A stretch of DNA of 64,000 bases, from NCBI RefSeq assembly GCF_019904255.1, contig NZ_CP063203.1:1674001-1738000 (forward strand), in the 5' to 3' direction. This document shows, in pieces, positions 18,677 through 28,155 of this stretch (the first letter of the stretch is position 1; each line of letters starts with the position of its first letter). The DNA is from Marixanthomonas sp. SCSIO 43207. GTDB taxonomy: Bacteria > Bacteroidota > Bacteroidia > Flavobacteriales > Flavobacteriaceae. The translations under genes and the position numbers were made by a program. Under the pieces are notes generated by a model. That model was not told the DNA's origin and did no database searches. It saw only the letters and a list, made by a program, of their open reading frames with translations.

Positions 18677-20635
18677 TTACTGAAACTTAACTGCCGTTTG
18701 TCCGTACAACAGAAATGAATTATAATTACTGGACTTTAAAAACTTAACGTTAACACCAGTATTTGGATTGATAAAACTTAATTCTTCATCTTTAATCGAA
18801 ATAAGCTCATACGCATCACCATTTGGAAAGTGCAATGAAAATAGGTTTGTTTTATCATCATAACGTATGGAAAGCTCTACTTGACTATTCCATTTGTATT
18901 TTCCTATAAGTTGTTTTAATACTCCTGAATTTAATTGATTCCGTTTTGCAGATGTACGTTTAAAATGATTCCAACGGTATACTTGTGAAGCCGATAATAG
19001 CAATTCATTACCCAATGCACCACCATTGTCTGAATTGATTAAATAAACCAATCCTTTTCCGGTATTAAGATCGATGGTCATACCGGTTCGGTATCCTGCA
19101 TTGCCACCATAGTGAGTAATAGCAAAGCCTGTATCTGTTTTGATTACAATAAATCCATAAATATGTCCGTCACGTTCATGACTGAGTATCGATTCAATTT
19201 CTGATTTTGAAAATATAGAGCTTTGGCCTTGGTAGCCTTTATAAATTTCAATTAAAAACTTAGCCATATCAGTAGCATTACTCCAAAGTCCGGCAGCAGC
19301 TTGTTCCGGATGGTTTCTCCAGCCTCCATCTAAAACAACTCCATTTGATGTATAGCCTTTAGCTACTTTGCTTGAATCTGATGGTTGTAATGGTTGTGTA
19401 AATTCAGAATTCTCCATACCAATAGGTTGAAGTATCCATTGGTTCATACTATTTGAAAAATCATCCTTAAAAATATCTTGAAGTGCTACCTCTGCTAACG
19501 TATAGCCACCACCTGAATACGCTAATACTTCATTGGGTGTCGAGATTACTTCTATTGCCGGTGAATTAACGCTTTTACTACCTTTTAAAACAGCAACATC
19601 AGTTGGAATAGTATGGTGGCTAGCATAGCCTTGATACCCACCAGAAGTAATACCCGAGGTATGCGCAAAAATGTTACGAAAGGTTACTGGGTTTTCAGAC
19701 GTCTGTTTTCCTTGTGGTAGTTGGTAACTTTCTAAATAGTTTTCAATATTTTCATCTAAGTCAATTTTTCCTGCAGTATGCATACGTAATGCAGCAAAAA
19801 AAGTTACGGGTTTGGATAAAGATGCAGCCTGAAAAATACTCGAGTTATTTAAATTTTGTTCTGAAAAACTTGGGTTTTGATAGGTGTTTGTCCATTCTAT
19901 TTTACCATCATTAATAATTGCAAGGGAGAGCGCAGGTATTTTATATTCAGTCATTTTATTTACTATAGTGCTAAAGTTTTCTGGCTCTTCCAAGAACTTT
20001 ACTTTCCCAATAATCTGATTTTCTAATTGAATTTTACTTTTTAATGGCTTATCAGAATACTCAACTAATTCTTCGTTATACACAAAATCATCTTGCTTTT
20101 GAGTTAGCTTAATAAAGTTTTTCACTTTTGGTGCATACAACCAAACTTCGTCTACAACCGCATTATAACCTCTAGAATTTGTGATGTTACCATGATAATG
20201 AATGGTGTACGCCATAAATGATCCTGCAGCTACTGTTTCTTCTTTGTAAGATACTACTTCAGCATTTAGATGCTGTTTACCAGTTGTACCATCTTGACTC
20301 GTCCAGTTTTCTTCATACACCCACTTTTTACCTACTTGAAGAGGCCAATCGTACTTTGGGGTACTACTTTCTTCAGGTTTTACAATCTCTGAGACAGAAA
20401 TGGTATCCTTACCTATTGTTATTTGTAAAGCACCATTAACCTCTATTATTTCTCGGGCATCTGTACCTTCAGATCTTACTTCGCCTTTGGTGGTTAGTCC
20501 TTTATACTTCCACACCCATTTTTCACCTACGTTATAATCTGATAAGGTGGGTTGACTTGTTGTAACAGAATTTATCTGACCTTTACATGCGCTAAACAAT
20601 AGTAACGCAAAACATAGTTTGATATATTGTTTCAT
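18677..20635 (-). CDS. Serine hydrolase lipoprotein (class C beta-lactamase family)
   Basis: 652 residues. The lipoprotein signal peptide ends FSAC (Cys17). Residues 30-200 form an extra beta-rich domain (VGEKWVWKYKGLT, VEEWLY-like DEVWLYAPKVKNFIKL) common before such hydrolases. The beta-lactamase fold follows from about 225, with SxxK in FQAASLSKPVTFFAAL, YSGGGYTLAE as the Tyr motif and HYGGNAGYRTG as the third motif. A C-terminal lipocalin-like domain (GKYKWNSQVELSIRYDD) follows. Its promoter carries the second copy of the five-repeat operator, and an AraC/TolB/TPR regulator gene lies immediately upstream on the same strand. Confidence 0.9.
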   Translation of the reverse strand: MKQYIKLCFALLLFSACKGQINSVTTSQPTLSDYNVGEKWVWKYKGLTTKGEVRSEGTDAREIIEVNGALQITIGKDTISVSEIVKPEESSTPKYDWPLQVGKKWVYEENWTSQDGTTGKQHLNAEVVSYKEETVAAGSFMAYTIHYHGNITNSRGYNAVVDEVWLYAPKVKNFIKLTQKQDDFVYNEELVEYSDKPLKSKIQLENQIIGKVKFLEEPENFSTIVNKMTEYKIPALSLAIINDGKIEWTNTYQNPSFSEQNLNNSSIFQAASLSKPVTFFAALRMHTAGKIDLDENIENYLESYQLPQGKQTSENPVTFRNIFAHTSGITSGGYQGYASHHTIPTDVAVLKGSKSVNSPAIEVISTPNEVLAYSGGGYTLAEVALQDIFKDDFSNSMNQWILQPIGMENSEFTQPLQPSDSSKVAKGYTSNGVVLDGGWRNHPEQAAAGLWSNATDMAKFLIEIYKGYQGQSSIFSKSEIESILSHERDGHIYGFIVIKTDTGFAITHYGGNAGYRTGMTIDLNTGKGLVYLINSDNGGALGNELLLSASQVYRWNHFKRTSAKRNQLNSGVLKQLIGKYKWNSQVELSIRYDDKTNLFSLHFPNGDAYELISIKDEELSFINPNTGVNVKFLKSSNYNSFLLYGQTAVKFQ

Positions 20636-20675
20636 TATTTTAAATTTTTAGAATTATTGGTTTAACTTGATGATA

Positions 20676-20785
20676 CAAAGATGGGTTGAACTTTGAAGCA
20701 ACAGTAAACAGGTATGAAGCAAGAATCATTAAGTTTAATGCAGCGCTATAAATTATGATGCAACACTGTTAATTATGATGCATTT
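20676..20785 (-). promoter_or_regulatory. Promoter with five phased direct repeats (operator copy 2)
   Basis: The -7 box CATCTTTG on the minus strand (20676-20683) is 41 bp from the start codon, exactly as at 12937. GCAA/GCAG/GCAT cores begin at 20698, 20719, 20740, 20760 and 20780 (steps 21, 21, 20, 20), and the first core is 15 bp from the -7 box, again identical to copy 1. The repeats are conserved while the intervening bases are much less so. Confidence 0.8.
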
Positions 20786-20890
20786 TTACCATTACCAAAG
20801 AATATATCAACCAGTTTAATGCTATAACAATTTGATGTTGTAAAATTAATTGTAAACTATACTAGAGTAGTTCTACTTTAAAAATTAGAA

Positions 20891-22675
20891 CTAACGGTTA
20901 TTTTTTAGGTACATATTCGGCGTTATTCCTTCAATTTTTTTGAAAAAGGTATTAAACACGGTTTTAGAATTAAACCCGCTATCATAAGCTACAGCCATAA
21001 TGGTTAAGTCTTTATTTTCTTTTAAAAGTACACGTTCTTTAAATTCGTTGACTCTAAAGGTATTCACATATTCAGAGAAGTTTTTTTGAAATCCGAGGTT
21101 TAATAATTGTGAGACATAATTGGCAGGAAGCTCTAAATAAGAAGCTAAGTCTTTTAATGATAGGTCTGGATTTAAAAACAGTTTGTAGTCCATCATAATC
21201 TGCTCCAATTCTTTGCTGTACTTTTTAATTTCGTTAGTATCTAACAGTACCTGTTTGTACTTTTTTTTCTGCTTGTAATTAACATTATCCGGAATAGCTT
21301 TAAGCATAATGTCTTTAAACCTTTTGTGATTTTTTATAGGTTTAAGAATTGGTGATGGATTTAATAGTAAAACTAATGGCAAACGGTTATTATAGGCTTG
21401 CTCTACTAAATCTATTACCTTTTCACTATTACCTAATAAAGCATTTACTAAGATCAAAAATGTGAAGGCCTTATCTACTAATTCCGTATTCAAATATGTT
21501 TCTAATTCATTTATGCCCTCATTGCATTTTTCAGTTTCATTAAGCCTTGCATAACACATGGTTTCACCTCCTAGTTTTGTGAGATCTTTCACTGAAATTC
21601 CTTTTAGCGAATCGAAATATACCAAAGCTTCATTTGGTTTACCTGACATTAATAAACAGATCCCAATGTAGATTGGTGGAAAGGGTAACGCAGGATCTAA
21701 ATGCAATGCCTTTTCCAGGTGAGGTATTGCAGTTTCATATTCTTCTTGTAAATAATACAAGAAACCTTTATAATGATGGTTGATTGCTGTATAAGGATCT
21801 AACTGTAGCGCTTTGTCGAGATAATTACTTGCCGCATCTAATTTCCCTTCAACTGTCAAAAGATTAGAAATGGTTAAGTAAATATCATCTGCCTGTTTAA
21901 TTTCTAAAGCCTTATTGGCATGTTCGTACGCTTTCTTTAGATTCCAATTTTGCCAGCATTCTATCCATGCCATATTCAATTGAGACCTAGAAGAATTAGG
22001 GTCTAGCTCTAAAGCTTTTAGCAAATAAGGCTGAGCCTTTTGATAGGCTTCAAATGCAGGTAATAGCCCCATGGTTCCCATTTGAACATACGCTAAATTA
22101 ATATCTAGGTAAGGGCTTGAAAAATTAGGTGATTTATGTATGACCTTTTTTAAGATATCTATTCCCTTTATAGAATTTTCATAATCCAACTTCATAATAT
22201 AATACCTCCCTTTCAGGTATTCTCTATAAATATTTACAGGAACATCAATAGGCTCTACAAGCCTTTCCTCTATCTCAAGATGACCAATATGTTCGCGTAG
22301 TTTTTCAGCAATAAAGCGACTTATTTCGTCCTGTATTTCAAAAATGTCATCAGGGTTTCTATCAAAGGTTTCTGACCAAAAATGAAAGTCATCTAGCGTA
22401 TCAATCATTTGTACAGTAATACGCATTTTCTTTTTTGAAGTTCTTACGCTGCCTTCAATAAAAGTAGCCACCTTTAATGTTTCTCTTATTTCTTGAGCCG
22501 TTACAGTTTTGTTTTTAAAATAAAATGAAGAAGTGCGTGAGGTAACTGAAAGCTGTTTAATTTTTGCTAATGCGTTAATTATTTCCTCAGTTAACCCATC
22601 ACAGAAATATTGGTTTTCAATATCACCACTCATATTGATAAAAGGAAGTACTGCTATGGATTTTTTATCTATCAC
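20891..22675 (-). CDS. Soluble TolB-TPR-AraC transcriptional regulator
   Basis: 594 residues starting at GTG 22675; a stop codon lies 14 codons upstream with no ATG between. The domain order is the reverse of the 13122 regulator: TolB/FlgO-like (about 5-135: SIAVLPFINMSGDIENQYFCDGL, VATFIEGSVRTSKKKMRITVQMID), TPRs (about 140-440), and an AraC DNA-binding domain at the C-terminus (about 490-590: LSLKDLASYLELPANYVSQLL, IMAVAYDSGFNSKTVFNTFFKK). No TM or signal peptide, so it is cytoplasmic. It precedes the serine hydrolase by 255 bp, which hold the repeat array. Confidence 0.88.
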   Translation of the reverse strand: MIDKKSIAVLPFINMSGDIENQYFCDGLTEEIINALAKIKQLSVTSRTSSFYFKNKTVTAQEIRETLKVATFIEGSVRTSKKKMRITVQMIDTLDDFHFWSETFDRNPDDIFEIQDEISRFIAEKLREHIGHLEIEERLVEPIDVPVNIYREYLKGRYYIMKLDYENSIKGIDILKKVIHKSPNFSSPYLDINLAYVQMGTMGLLPAFEAYQKAQPYLLKALELDPNSSRSQLNMAWIECWQNWNLKKAYEHANKALEIKQADDIYLTISNLLTVEGKLDAASNYLDKALQLDPYTAINHHYKGFLYYLQEEYETAIPHLEKALHLDPALPFPPIYIGICLLMSGKPNEALVYFDSLKGISVKDLTKLGGETMCYARLNETEKCNEGINELETYLNTELVDKAFTFLILVNALLGNSEKVIDLVEQAYNNRLPLVLLLNPSPILKPIKNHKRFKDIMLKAIPDNVNYKQKKKYKQVLLDTNEIKKYSKELEQIMMDYKLFLNPDLSLKDLASYLELPANYVSQLLNLGFQKNFSEYVNTFRVNEFKERVLLKENKDLTIMAVAYDSGFNSKTVFNTFFKKIEGITPNMYLKNNR

Positions 22676-22695
22676 TATATGTTCATATACTTTGA

Positions 22696-22703
22696 TAAAG
22701 ATA
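22696..22703 (-). promoter_or_regulatory. -7 box for the TolB-TPR-AraC regulator gene
   Basis: It reads TATCTTTA on the minus strand, about 20 bp before the GTG start at 22675, which leaves room only for that start and supports it. Confidence 0.4.
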
Positions 22704-22967
22704 AACGATTTTTAGATAGTTATTTGCCACATATATTGCTGCCTATAGTTTATTAATTAAAGTAAGGACTGTATGTATCTATTTTTAGTCCTAATTATAC
22801 AGCCAGTTTGTTAATATACTTTTCTGCAAGTTGCTTATTGTGAAATTGTTTCAGAACATTTTTTTTCTGTAAGTTTTTCAGTTAGCAAGCAAATACGATA
22901 CACCATAATTTTATGTGTATGTATTGTTTTACCTAAAAATTTAAAAATAAATTACAGTGTTTTATTT

Positions 22968-23031
22968 CAGAAGAAAAACAACTGCTTACAGAAAAAAGAA
23001 AACTTAATTAACTAGTTAAATAGTAAGTTTG
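22968..23031 (+). promoter_or_regulatory. Predicted LytTR operator and -7 box, copy 1
   Basis: Two direct repeats CAGAAnAAAA begin at 22968 and 22989, 21 bp apart. A -7 box TAAGTTTG (23024-23031) follows 35 bp after the second repeat. The same arrangement occurs before the gene at 26868. LytTR regulators typically bind paired direct repeats about two turns apart, so the regulator at 25967-26719 is the natural candidate. The rest of the 329-bp gap (22716-22967) shows nothing I can name. Confidence 0.6.
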
Positions 23032-23044
23032 TCAATTACAAGCC

Positions 23045-25963
23045 ATGCAATTTTTAATTAGATACATACTTTTTGTTAGTTTATTAGGTTTTGGAAGTTC
23101 TATAAAAGCACAGGATCCGGTAGTACAGCGTTTGTCAAAAATATCAAACTTGCCAGATGTAGAGTTTTATGATATTTTAGAGGATAAAGACCATTATATA
23201 TGGCTTGCAGCAGATAAAGGTTTATATAGGTATAACGGAAAAAGGTATAAAAAGTTTACTAACTCAAACCAAAAAGTAAACTCTTTGTTTCAATTAAAGC
23301 TAGATGATAAAGGGAGGGTTTGGTCTATTAACCTTTATGGGCAAATATTTTATGTTGAAAATGACACCTTAACTCTTTTTTACGATGCAAATAAGCTGGT
23401 AAAGGGACAATTATCACCTTTTGAAATTACTGATACATCAATACGATTATTCACTATAGATGGTGTTTATGATATCGATTTTAAAAGTAAAAAGGTAATA
23501 CAGCTATTTCAAGGAATGTCTGTTAGTGAAAGTTCTTATAATGGTGTATCATATGTTATTAAGACAGACTCTGATGGTACATCCTTACAAGAGAATCAAA
23601 AATGGTATCAAATACAAAATGATAGTTTAAAATTATTAACAGAACTTACTTCAAAATACAGCATACAGTCACCAAGGGTTTATGCTTTTAAGCATTCGGC
23701 TATATTAACTTTTAAAGTCCAAAGTAAAAATCAAATCTACTTCTATACTACACAAACTGAAGAAGTATTAAAATTTGAAACACCCAAAAGCTTAGAAGAT
23801 TTAACTATATATAATATTAAATCTATAAATAACGACTATTGGTTTTTAACAACTTCAGGTGTATTTGTATTTCAACTTAAAGCGCAACAATTACATTTTA
23901 AAGAACAATTGTTTATTAATGAATCTGTTACCGACGTAGTAGTAGATTTTAACAAAAACTATTGGTTCACTACCTTAGACAATGGTGTTTTTGTGTCTTC
24001 TAATTTTAATATTATCCGTTATAATTTAGACAGCTCAAAAGATAAAATTACAGCAGCGTGTGCATTAGATAACAATCAATTTTTACTGGGTACAAATAGT
24101 AGTAAATTATTGTTTTATAATGATAACAAAGTTTACAAAACCATTAAATTACCAGGTTCAAAGATTATAGGTAATTTATTTTTTGATGCCTCACAGAATC
24201 ATGTAATTGTAAGTATTAACGCTTCTGAATCATACACCTTAGACTTACAAACATTTACGTTAAAAGACCAAAAAAACAAGTATTCTGTAGCTAAAACTTT
24301 TTCAAAAATTGATGATCAAAATATTTTCTATGGTAGTTACAAAGAAGCCATAATCTATAATCAACCCTATACTTCAGATTCAATTCAAATCATTAGAAAA
24401 AGCAGAGTAAAAACCTCTAAAGTTTTAAATGATAACCTTTTTGTCTCTTTTATTGATGGCTTGTATCAATTTGACATTAACACTTTTACTTCCAAAGAAA
24501 TTAAGCTTAAAGATGAAAGTATTTTGGTTAATTCAATTGAAAAGATAAATGACGAGTTGTGGCTAGCAACTCAGCATCACGGTTTGTTGTCTTTTAAGGA
24601 CGATCAATTGTTTTCAAAACAAGATATAGTACCACAGCAAGTTCAGATAAATACATTGAAATCTGACGGTGACTTTCTATGGATTTCAACAGATGATGGG
24701 TTTTATAGATTTCAGCCTAAAACCAATCAAATTAAATGCTTAAATACACAAGATGGATTGACATTTTCGGTTGATAAATTTATCATACTAGACGATTATT
24801 TGGTTGCTATTTTTCCTAATTCATTCTATGTAATGCCGAAAAATGATACACTTTTTAAAGCTTTTAAAACTTCTAAAGTATGGATAGAATCTGTTACAAT
24901 TAATGATAAAGATACCATTGTCAATGCCGATTATAATTTGCCACATAATTTTAATAATTTAAGATTTGATTTTAACTCTAACGGATTTCGGTCTAATAAA
25001 CATGTTAGTTTTAAATATCGCTTAAAACCTATTGATACCACATGGCGAGACGTGCCTTTAAACACCCATTTTGTGGTATTTAACAGTCTGTCTAGCGGTA
25101 AATATACTTTTGAGTTACAGGGTAAAAATAGTAGTAGTAATAATAAGCAATTTGCAAGTCCTATAACTTTTACAATACATAAACCATTTTGGGAAACATA
25201 CTGGTTTTATGCATTGATTTTGATAATTGTAGTTGGCTTTTTATGGCTTTATTTTAGGTGGCGCTTAGAGCAAAAAGAAGAACAACGAATTGCTGAAATT
25301 GATAAAATATTAATTGACAAAAAGATTACCAATTTGAGATTAGAAAACCTTCGGTCTCAAATGAATCCGCATTTTATTTTCAATGCTTTAAATTCTATAC
25401 AAGATTATATTGTTTCAAATGAAAAAGATTTGGCAAGTTCGTATCTGGTTAAGTTTAGCAGACTTATCAGAATGTATTTAGATTATAGCCAACAAAACGA
25501 AATTACCTTACAAGAAGAGTTAAATGCCTTACAGCTATATTTAGAGTTAGAAAAAGTTAGATTTGAAGACGAACTAACGTATAATTTAAATGTAGATAAA
25601 GCTCTTCATACCAACCAAATAAAAGTTCCGTCATTGTTCATTCAACCGTATGTTGAAAATGCATTAAAACATGGTCTTTTGCATAAATCTGGAAAAAGAC
25701 TATTACAAGTTGAAGCCAAAAAGACAAATAAAAACAAACTCTTAATTACCATTGAGGACAATGGAATTGGAAGAAAGCATTCTGAAGCATTAAAACGAAG
25801 CGATAAATTACACAAACCCTTTGCTACTAAAGCAAACGAAGAACGTGTAAGACTTTACAAAAACAAATTAAAACGAGATATAGATATAGAAATTATAGAT
25901 TTATATAGTTCAAATCAACAACCAATAGGAACAAAAGTGGTAATTACCATGCCAATACAATAA
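23045..25963 (+). CDS. Propeller/Y_Y_Y-type hybrid sensor with LytS-like histidine kinase
   Basis: 972 residues. A signal peptide (1-22) precedes a long periplasmic region of propeller repeats (two-component regulator propeller type: FYDILEDKDHYIWLAADKGLYRYNG, IWLSTDDGFYRF-like LWISTDDGFYRF near 545). A Y_Y_Y domain (about 625-710) ends at a TM helix (about 720-740). The cytoplasmic His_kinase domain has NLRSQMNPHFIFNALNSIQDY with the phospho-acceptor His, the N-box FIQPYVENALKHGLL and the G-region IEDNGIGRKHS. It pairs with the LytTR regulator that starts 3 bp downstream. The ligand is unknown; relatives often sense glycans or envelope state. Confidence 0.9.
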   Translation: MQFLIRYILFVSLLGFGSSIKAQDPVVQRLSKISNLPDVEFYDILEDKDHYIWLAADKGLYRYNGKRYKKFTNSNQKVNSLFQLKLDDKGRVWSINLYGQIFYVENDTLTLFYDANKLVKGQLSPFEITDTSIRLFTIDGVYDIDFKSKKVIQLFQGMSVSESSYNGVSYVIKTDSDGTSLQENQKWYQIQNDSLKLLTELTSKYSIQSPRVYAFKHSAILTFKVQSKNQIYFYTTQTEEVLKFETPKSLEDLTIYNIKSINNDYWFLTTSGVFVFQLKAQQLHFKEQLFINESVTDVVVDFNKNYWFTTLDNGVFVSSNFNIIRYNLDSSKDKITAACALDNNQFLLGTNSSKLLFYNDNKVYKTIKLPGSKIIGNLFFDASQNHVIVSINASESYTLDLQTFTLKDQKNKYSVAKTFSKIDDQNIFYGSYKEAIIYNQPYTSDSIQIIRKSRVKTSKVLNDNLFVSFIDGLYQFDINTFTSKEIKLKDESILVNSIEKINDELWLATQHHGLLSFKDDQLFSKQDIVPQQVQINTLKSDGDFLWISTDDGFYRFQPKTNQIKCLNTQDGLTFSVDKFIILDDYLVAIFPNSFYVMPKNDTLFKAFKTSKVWIESVTINDKDTIVNADYNLPHNFNNLRFDFNSNGFRSNKHVSFKYRLKPIDTTWRDVPLNTHFVVFNSLSSGKYTFELQGKNSSSNNKQFASPITFTIHKPFWETYWFYALILIIVVGFLWLYFRWRLEQKEEQRIAEIDKILIDKKITNLRLENLRSQMNPHFIFNALNSIQDYIVSNEKDLASSYLVKFSRLIRMYLDYSQQNEITLQEELNALQLYLELEKVRFEDELTYNLNVDKALHTNQIKVPSLFIQPYVENALKHGLLHKSGKRLLQVEAKKTNKNKLLITIEDNGIGRKHSEALKRSDKLHKPFATKANEERVRLYKNKLKRDIDIEIIDLYSSNQQPIGTKVVITMPIQ

Positions 25964-25966
25964 GTT

Positions 25967-26719
25967 ATGAAGGCTATAATTATTGATGACGAAAAGCGCG
26001 CAAGACATTTATTATCTAATTTACTAATTGAACATTGTCTAGCTATAAAAGCTATTAGTGAAGCATCAGATTTAAAAACAGGTGTCGATTTAATCAAAAC
26101 TGAGCATCCAGATATCGTATTTTTAGATATTGAAATGCCAAACCAGTCCGGTTTAGAAATTTTAGAATATTTCCCAAATCAAATTGATTTCAAAATTATA
26201 TTTGTTACAGCATACAATCAATACGCAATAGAGGCTTTTAAACTTTCGGCAGTAGATTACTTACTCAAACCAGTTGATATTACAGAGCTTAAAGAGGCGG
26301 TTGCAAAAGCTAAAGAAGCTATAGATGCCAATAACTTAAGTGGCCAATTAGACAAACTACGTGATTCGTTAAAGCAATTGTCGATGGATAAAATTGCTAT
26401 AGAAATTCCTAAAGGAATCCTTTTTGCTTCCCATCAAGACATCGTTTATTTTGAGGCAGATGGTATGTACACCGATGTACAATTGGTTGAAGGAAACCAA
26501 AAAACCATTTGTAAACCCTTAAAGCATTTTGTCGAGCAACTAGCTGAAAACCCCATGTTTTTTAAGTGTCATCGCTCATACTTGATCAACTTAAAGTATG
26601 TTGAAGAATTAGTAAAAGACGATGGTGATTATCTTTTAATGAGTAATCAAAAACGCATACCAATTTCTAAGTCAAAACGCGACCAGTTTTTAGAAGTTGT
26701 AAAAGAAACATTTATGTGA
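25967..26719 (+). CDS. LytTR family response regulator
   Basis: 250 residues. The receiver has DDE at 7-9, phospho-acceptor Asp54 (VFLDIEMPNQ), a VTAYNQYAIEAF segment and Lys in YLLKPVD. The LytTR domain covers about 145-250 (IVYFEADGMYTDVQL, FFKCHRSYLINLKYVEEL, IPISKSKRDQF). The gene is 3 bp after the kinase. Paired 21-bp-spaced repeats occur both before the kinase gene and before the secreted-protein gene downstream, which suggests autoregulation plus one local target. Confidence 0.92.
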   Translation: MKAIIIDDEKRARHLLSNLLIEHCLAIKAISEASDLKTGVDLIKTEHPDIVFLDIEMPNQSGLEILEYFPNQIDFKIIFVTAYNQYAIEAFKLSAVDYLLKPVDITELKEAVAKAKEAIDANNLSGQLDKLRDSLKQLSMDKIAIEIPKGILFASHQDIVYFEADGMYTDVQLVEGNQKTICKPLKHFVEQLAENPMFFKCHRSYLINLKYVEELVKDDGDYLLMSNQKRIPISKSKRDQFLEVVKETFM

Positions 26720-26781
26720 TTATTTCTTAGTACGAGCGCTTTGATATTTAAAATTTAAGGAAGAATCTATAGAATTACTTT

Positions 26782-26846
26782 CAGAAAAAAAATAAGCATA
26801 TTCAGAAAAAACAACTGTAATCTACTAGTGTTTAGTTTTTTATTTG
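26782..26846 (+). promoter_or_regulatory. Predicted LytTR operator and -7 region, copy 2
   Basis: Repeats CAGAAAAAAA begin at 26782 and 26803, again 21 bp apart, and a weaker -7 element TTTATTTG (26839-26846) starts 36 bp after the second. Spacing and sequence match the copy at 22968. Confidence 0.55.
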
Positions 26847-26867
26847 ATGAAAATTAAAAACACTATC

Positions 26868-28100
26868 ATGAAAAAAAGTATTCTATTTATTGCTTTAGCG
26901 TTATGCTTTGGTACATCTCAAGCTCAATTTGGTAAACTGATTAAAAAGAAAGCCAAAGCAGCAGTAGAGAAGAAATTAGATAAAAAAGGAGGTACAGGTT
27001 TGTCTTCAAGAACTGAAAATGCTTCCGGAATGGTTGGCAGTTCTTCAACATCTAATCAAAGTTCATCAAAATCTGAATATACCGATGAGGAGTTTAAAGC
27101 AGAATTAGCCAAAAAATATCCTAATGATCAAGCAAAACAAGATCTATATTACCAAAAATATCTTGAAAAAAAACAAAAAGACGCCGAAGCTAATAAACCA
27201 AAAGCAGCAGCAAAAATAGGCGGTGAATTTTTATACATGTCATACCCATTTGCTATGACTAAAGGTATGAGCGCAGTAGGTGTAGACCGCGTGAAACTAA
27301 GACGTCAAATGACAGACATGGGTGATAACGTAGATATACTGCCATCTCAAGATCCAGAGTATGCTTGGTTGCGTTTTTTAACAACCCCAGAATTAGAAAT
27401 GATGTCACCAGAAGGTTATATTGGTTATGAATTAGTATCAGGTATGTTTACTACAAAAGTAGGCCCAGACAGATCTCAAACGTTAGAACTAGGTACCGGT
27501 ATGCCAATATTGGTGAGAGGTATGCTTATTGCAGAAGATATATTTGTAATTTATGCAGGTTCTCATCAAGGTGGACATGCATTTAACGTGCCTTCCTATA
27601 TGCATCAAAACGATATTACTGTTTTAAATATTATAGGAAAAGGAGAGCAACAATTTCACTTAGATTGGTTGGAAAAAGCAAAGCCAATAGTAAAAGAGTT
27701 TGAATCAACTTTAAAAGCTAATTACGATGAAGCAGCAAAGGCAACTAGAGATGCTATAAAAATGCCAGAAGCGGGAACCATGAATAATAATACTTCATTA
27801 ATCAACTTTGCTAAAGAAAAAGTATCTGCAACTATAGCAAAAGATGGAGCAAAACTTTTAAAATTAACTATAGAATCTAATGACTGGAATATAGTTAAGA
27901 ACAAATACACAGGACACATTATGTATCGTTGGATAAAAGGAGCCTTTACAGAAAAAAATAAAAATAACGATTGTTATCTTCAAGGTTTTTTAATTAAACA
28001 ACAATACAACGGAAGTGGTTATAGTAGTTCTGAGTTTGGAGGAATTATCCACGGACAAATGCCTTATGGTCAAAAGATGAGTTGTGATAACGCTAACTAA
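26868..28100 (+). CDS. Secreted hypothetical protein, likely LytTR target
   Basis: 410 residues from ATG 26868, chosen because it begins a normal signal peptide (MKKSILFIALALCFGTSQAQ); in-frame TTG/ATG codons lie 21-24 bp upstream. The early mature part is very Lys/Ala-rich (LIKKKAKAAVEKKLDKKGG), then Ser-rich, then a globular domain without recognisable motif (FLYMSYPFAMTKGMSAVGVDRV, GMLIAEDIFVIYAGSHQGGHAF). Four Trp and two late Cys are scattered. The family is unknown to me. The operator shared with the kinase/regulator pair upstream suggests its production is controlled by that pair. Confidence 0.7.
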   Translation: MKKSILFIALALCFGTSQAQFGKLIKKKAKAAVEKKLDKKGGTGLSSRTENASGMVGSSSTSNQSSSKSEYTDEEFKAELAKKYPNDQAKQDLYYQKYLEKKQKDAEANKPKAAAKIGGEFLYMSYPFAMTKGMSAVGVDRVKLRRQMTDMGDNVDILPSQDPEYAWLRFLTTPELEMMSPEGYIGYELVSGMFTTKVGPDRSQTLELGTGMPILVRGMLIAEDIFVIYAGSHQGGHAFNVPSYMHQNDITVLNIIGKGEQQFHLDWLEKAKPIVKEFESTLKANYDEAAKATRDAIKMPEAGTMNNNTSLINFAKEKVSATIAKDGAKLLKLTIESNDWNIVKNKYTGHIMYRWIKGAFTEKNKNNDCYLQGFLIKQQYNGSGYSSSEFGGIIHGQMPYGQKMSCDNAN

Positions 28101-28118
28101 TGTATAATAGACTTAGCC

Positions 28119-28153
28119 AAAAAGCCTACTATTGATATAAGTAGGCTTTTTTT
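28119..28153. terminator. Bidirectional rho-independent terminator
   Basis: Arms AAAGCCTAC (28121-28129) and GTAGGCTTT (28141-28149) with T-runs on both sides. It separates the plus-strand gene from the truncated minus-strand gene. Confidence 0.8.
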
Positions 28154-28155
28154 AA

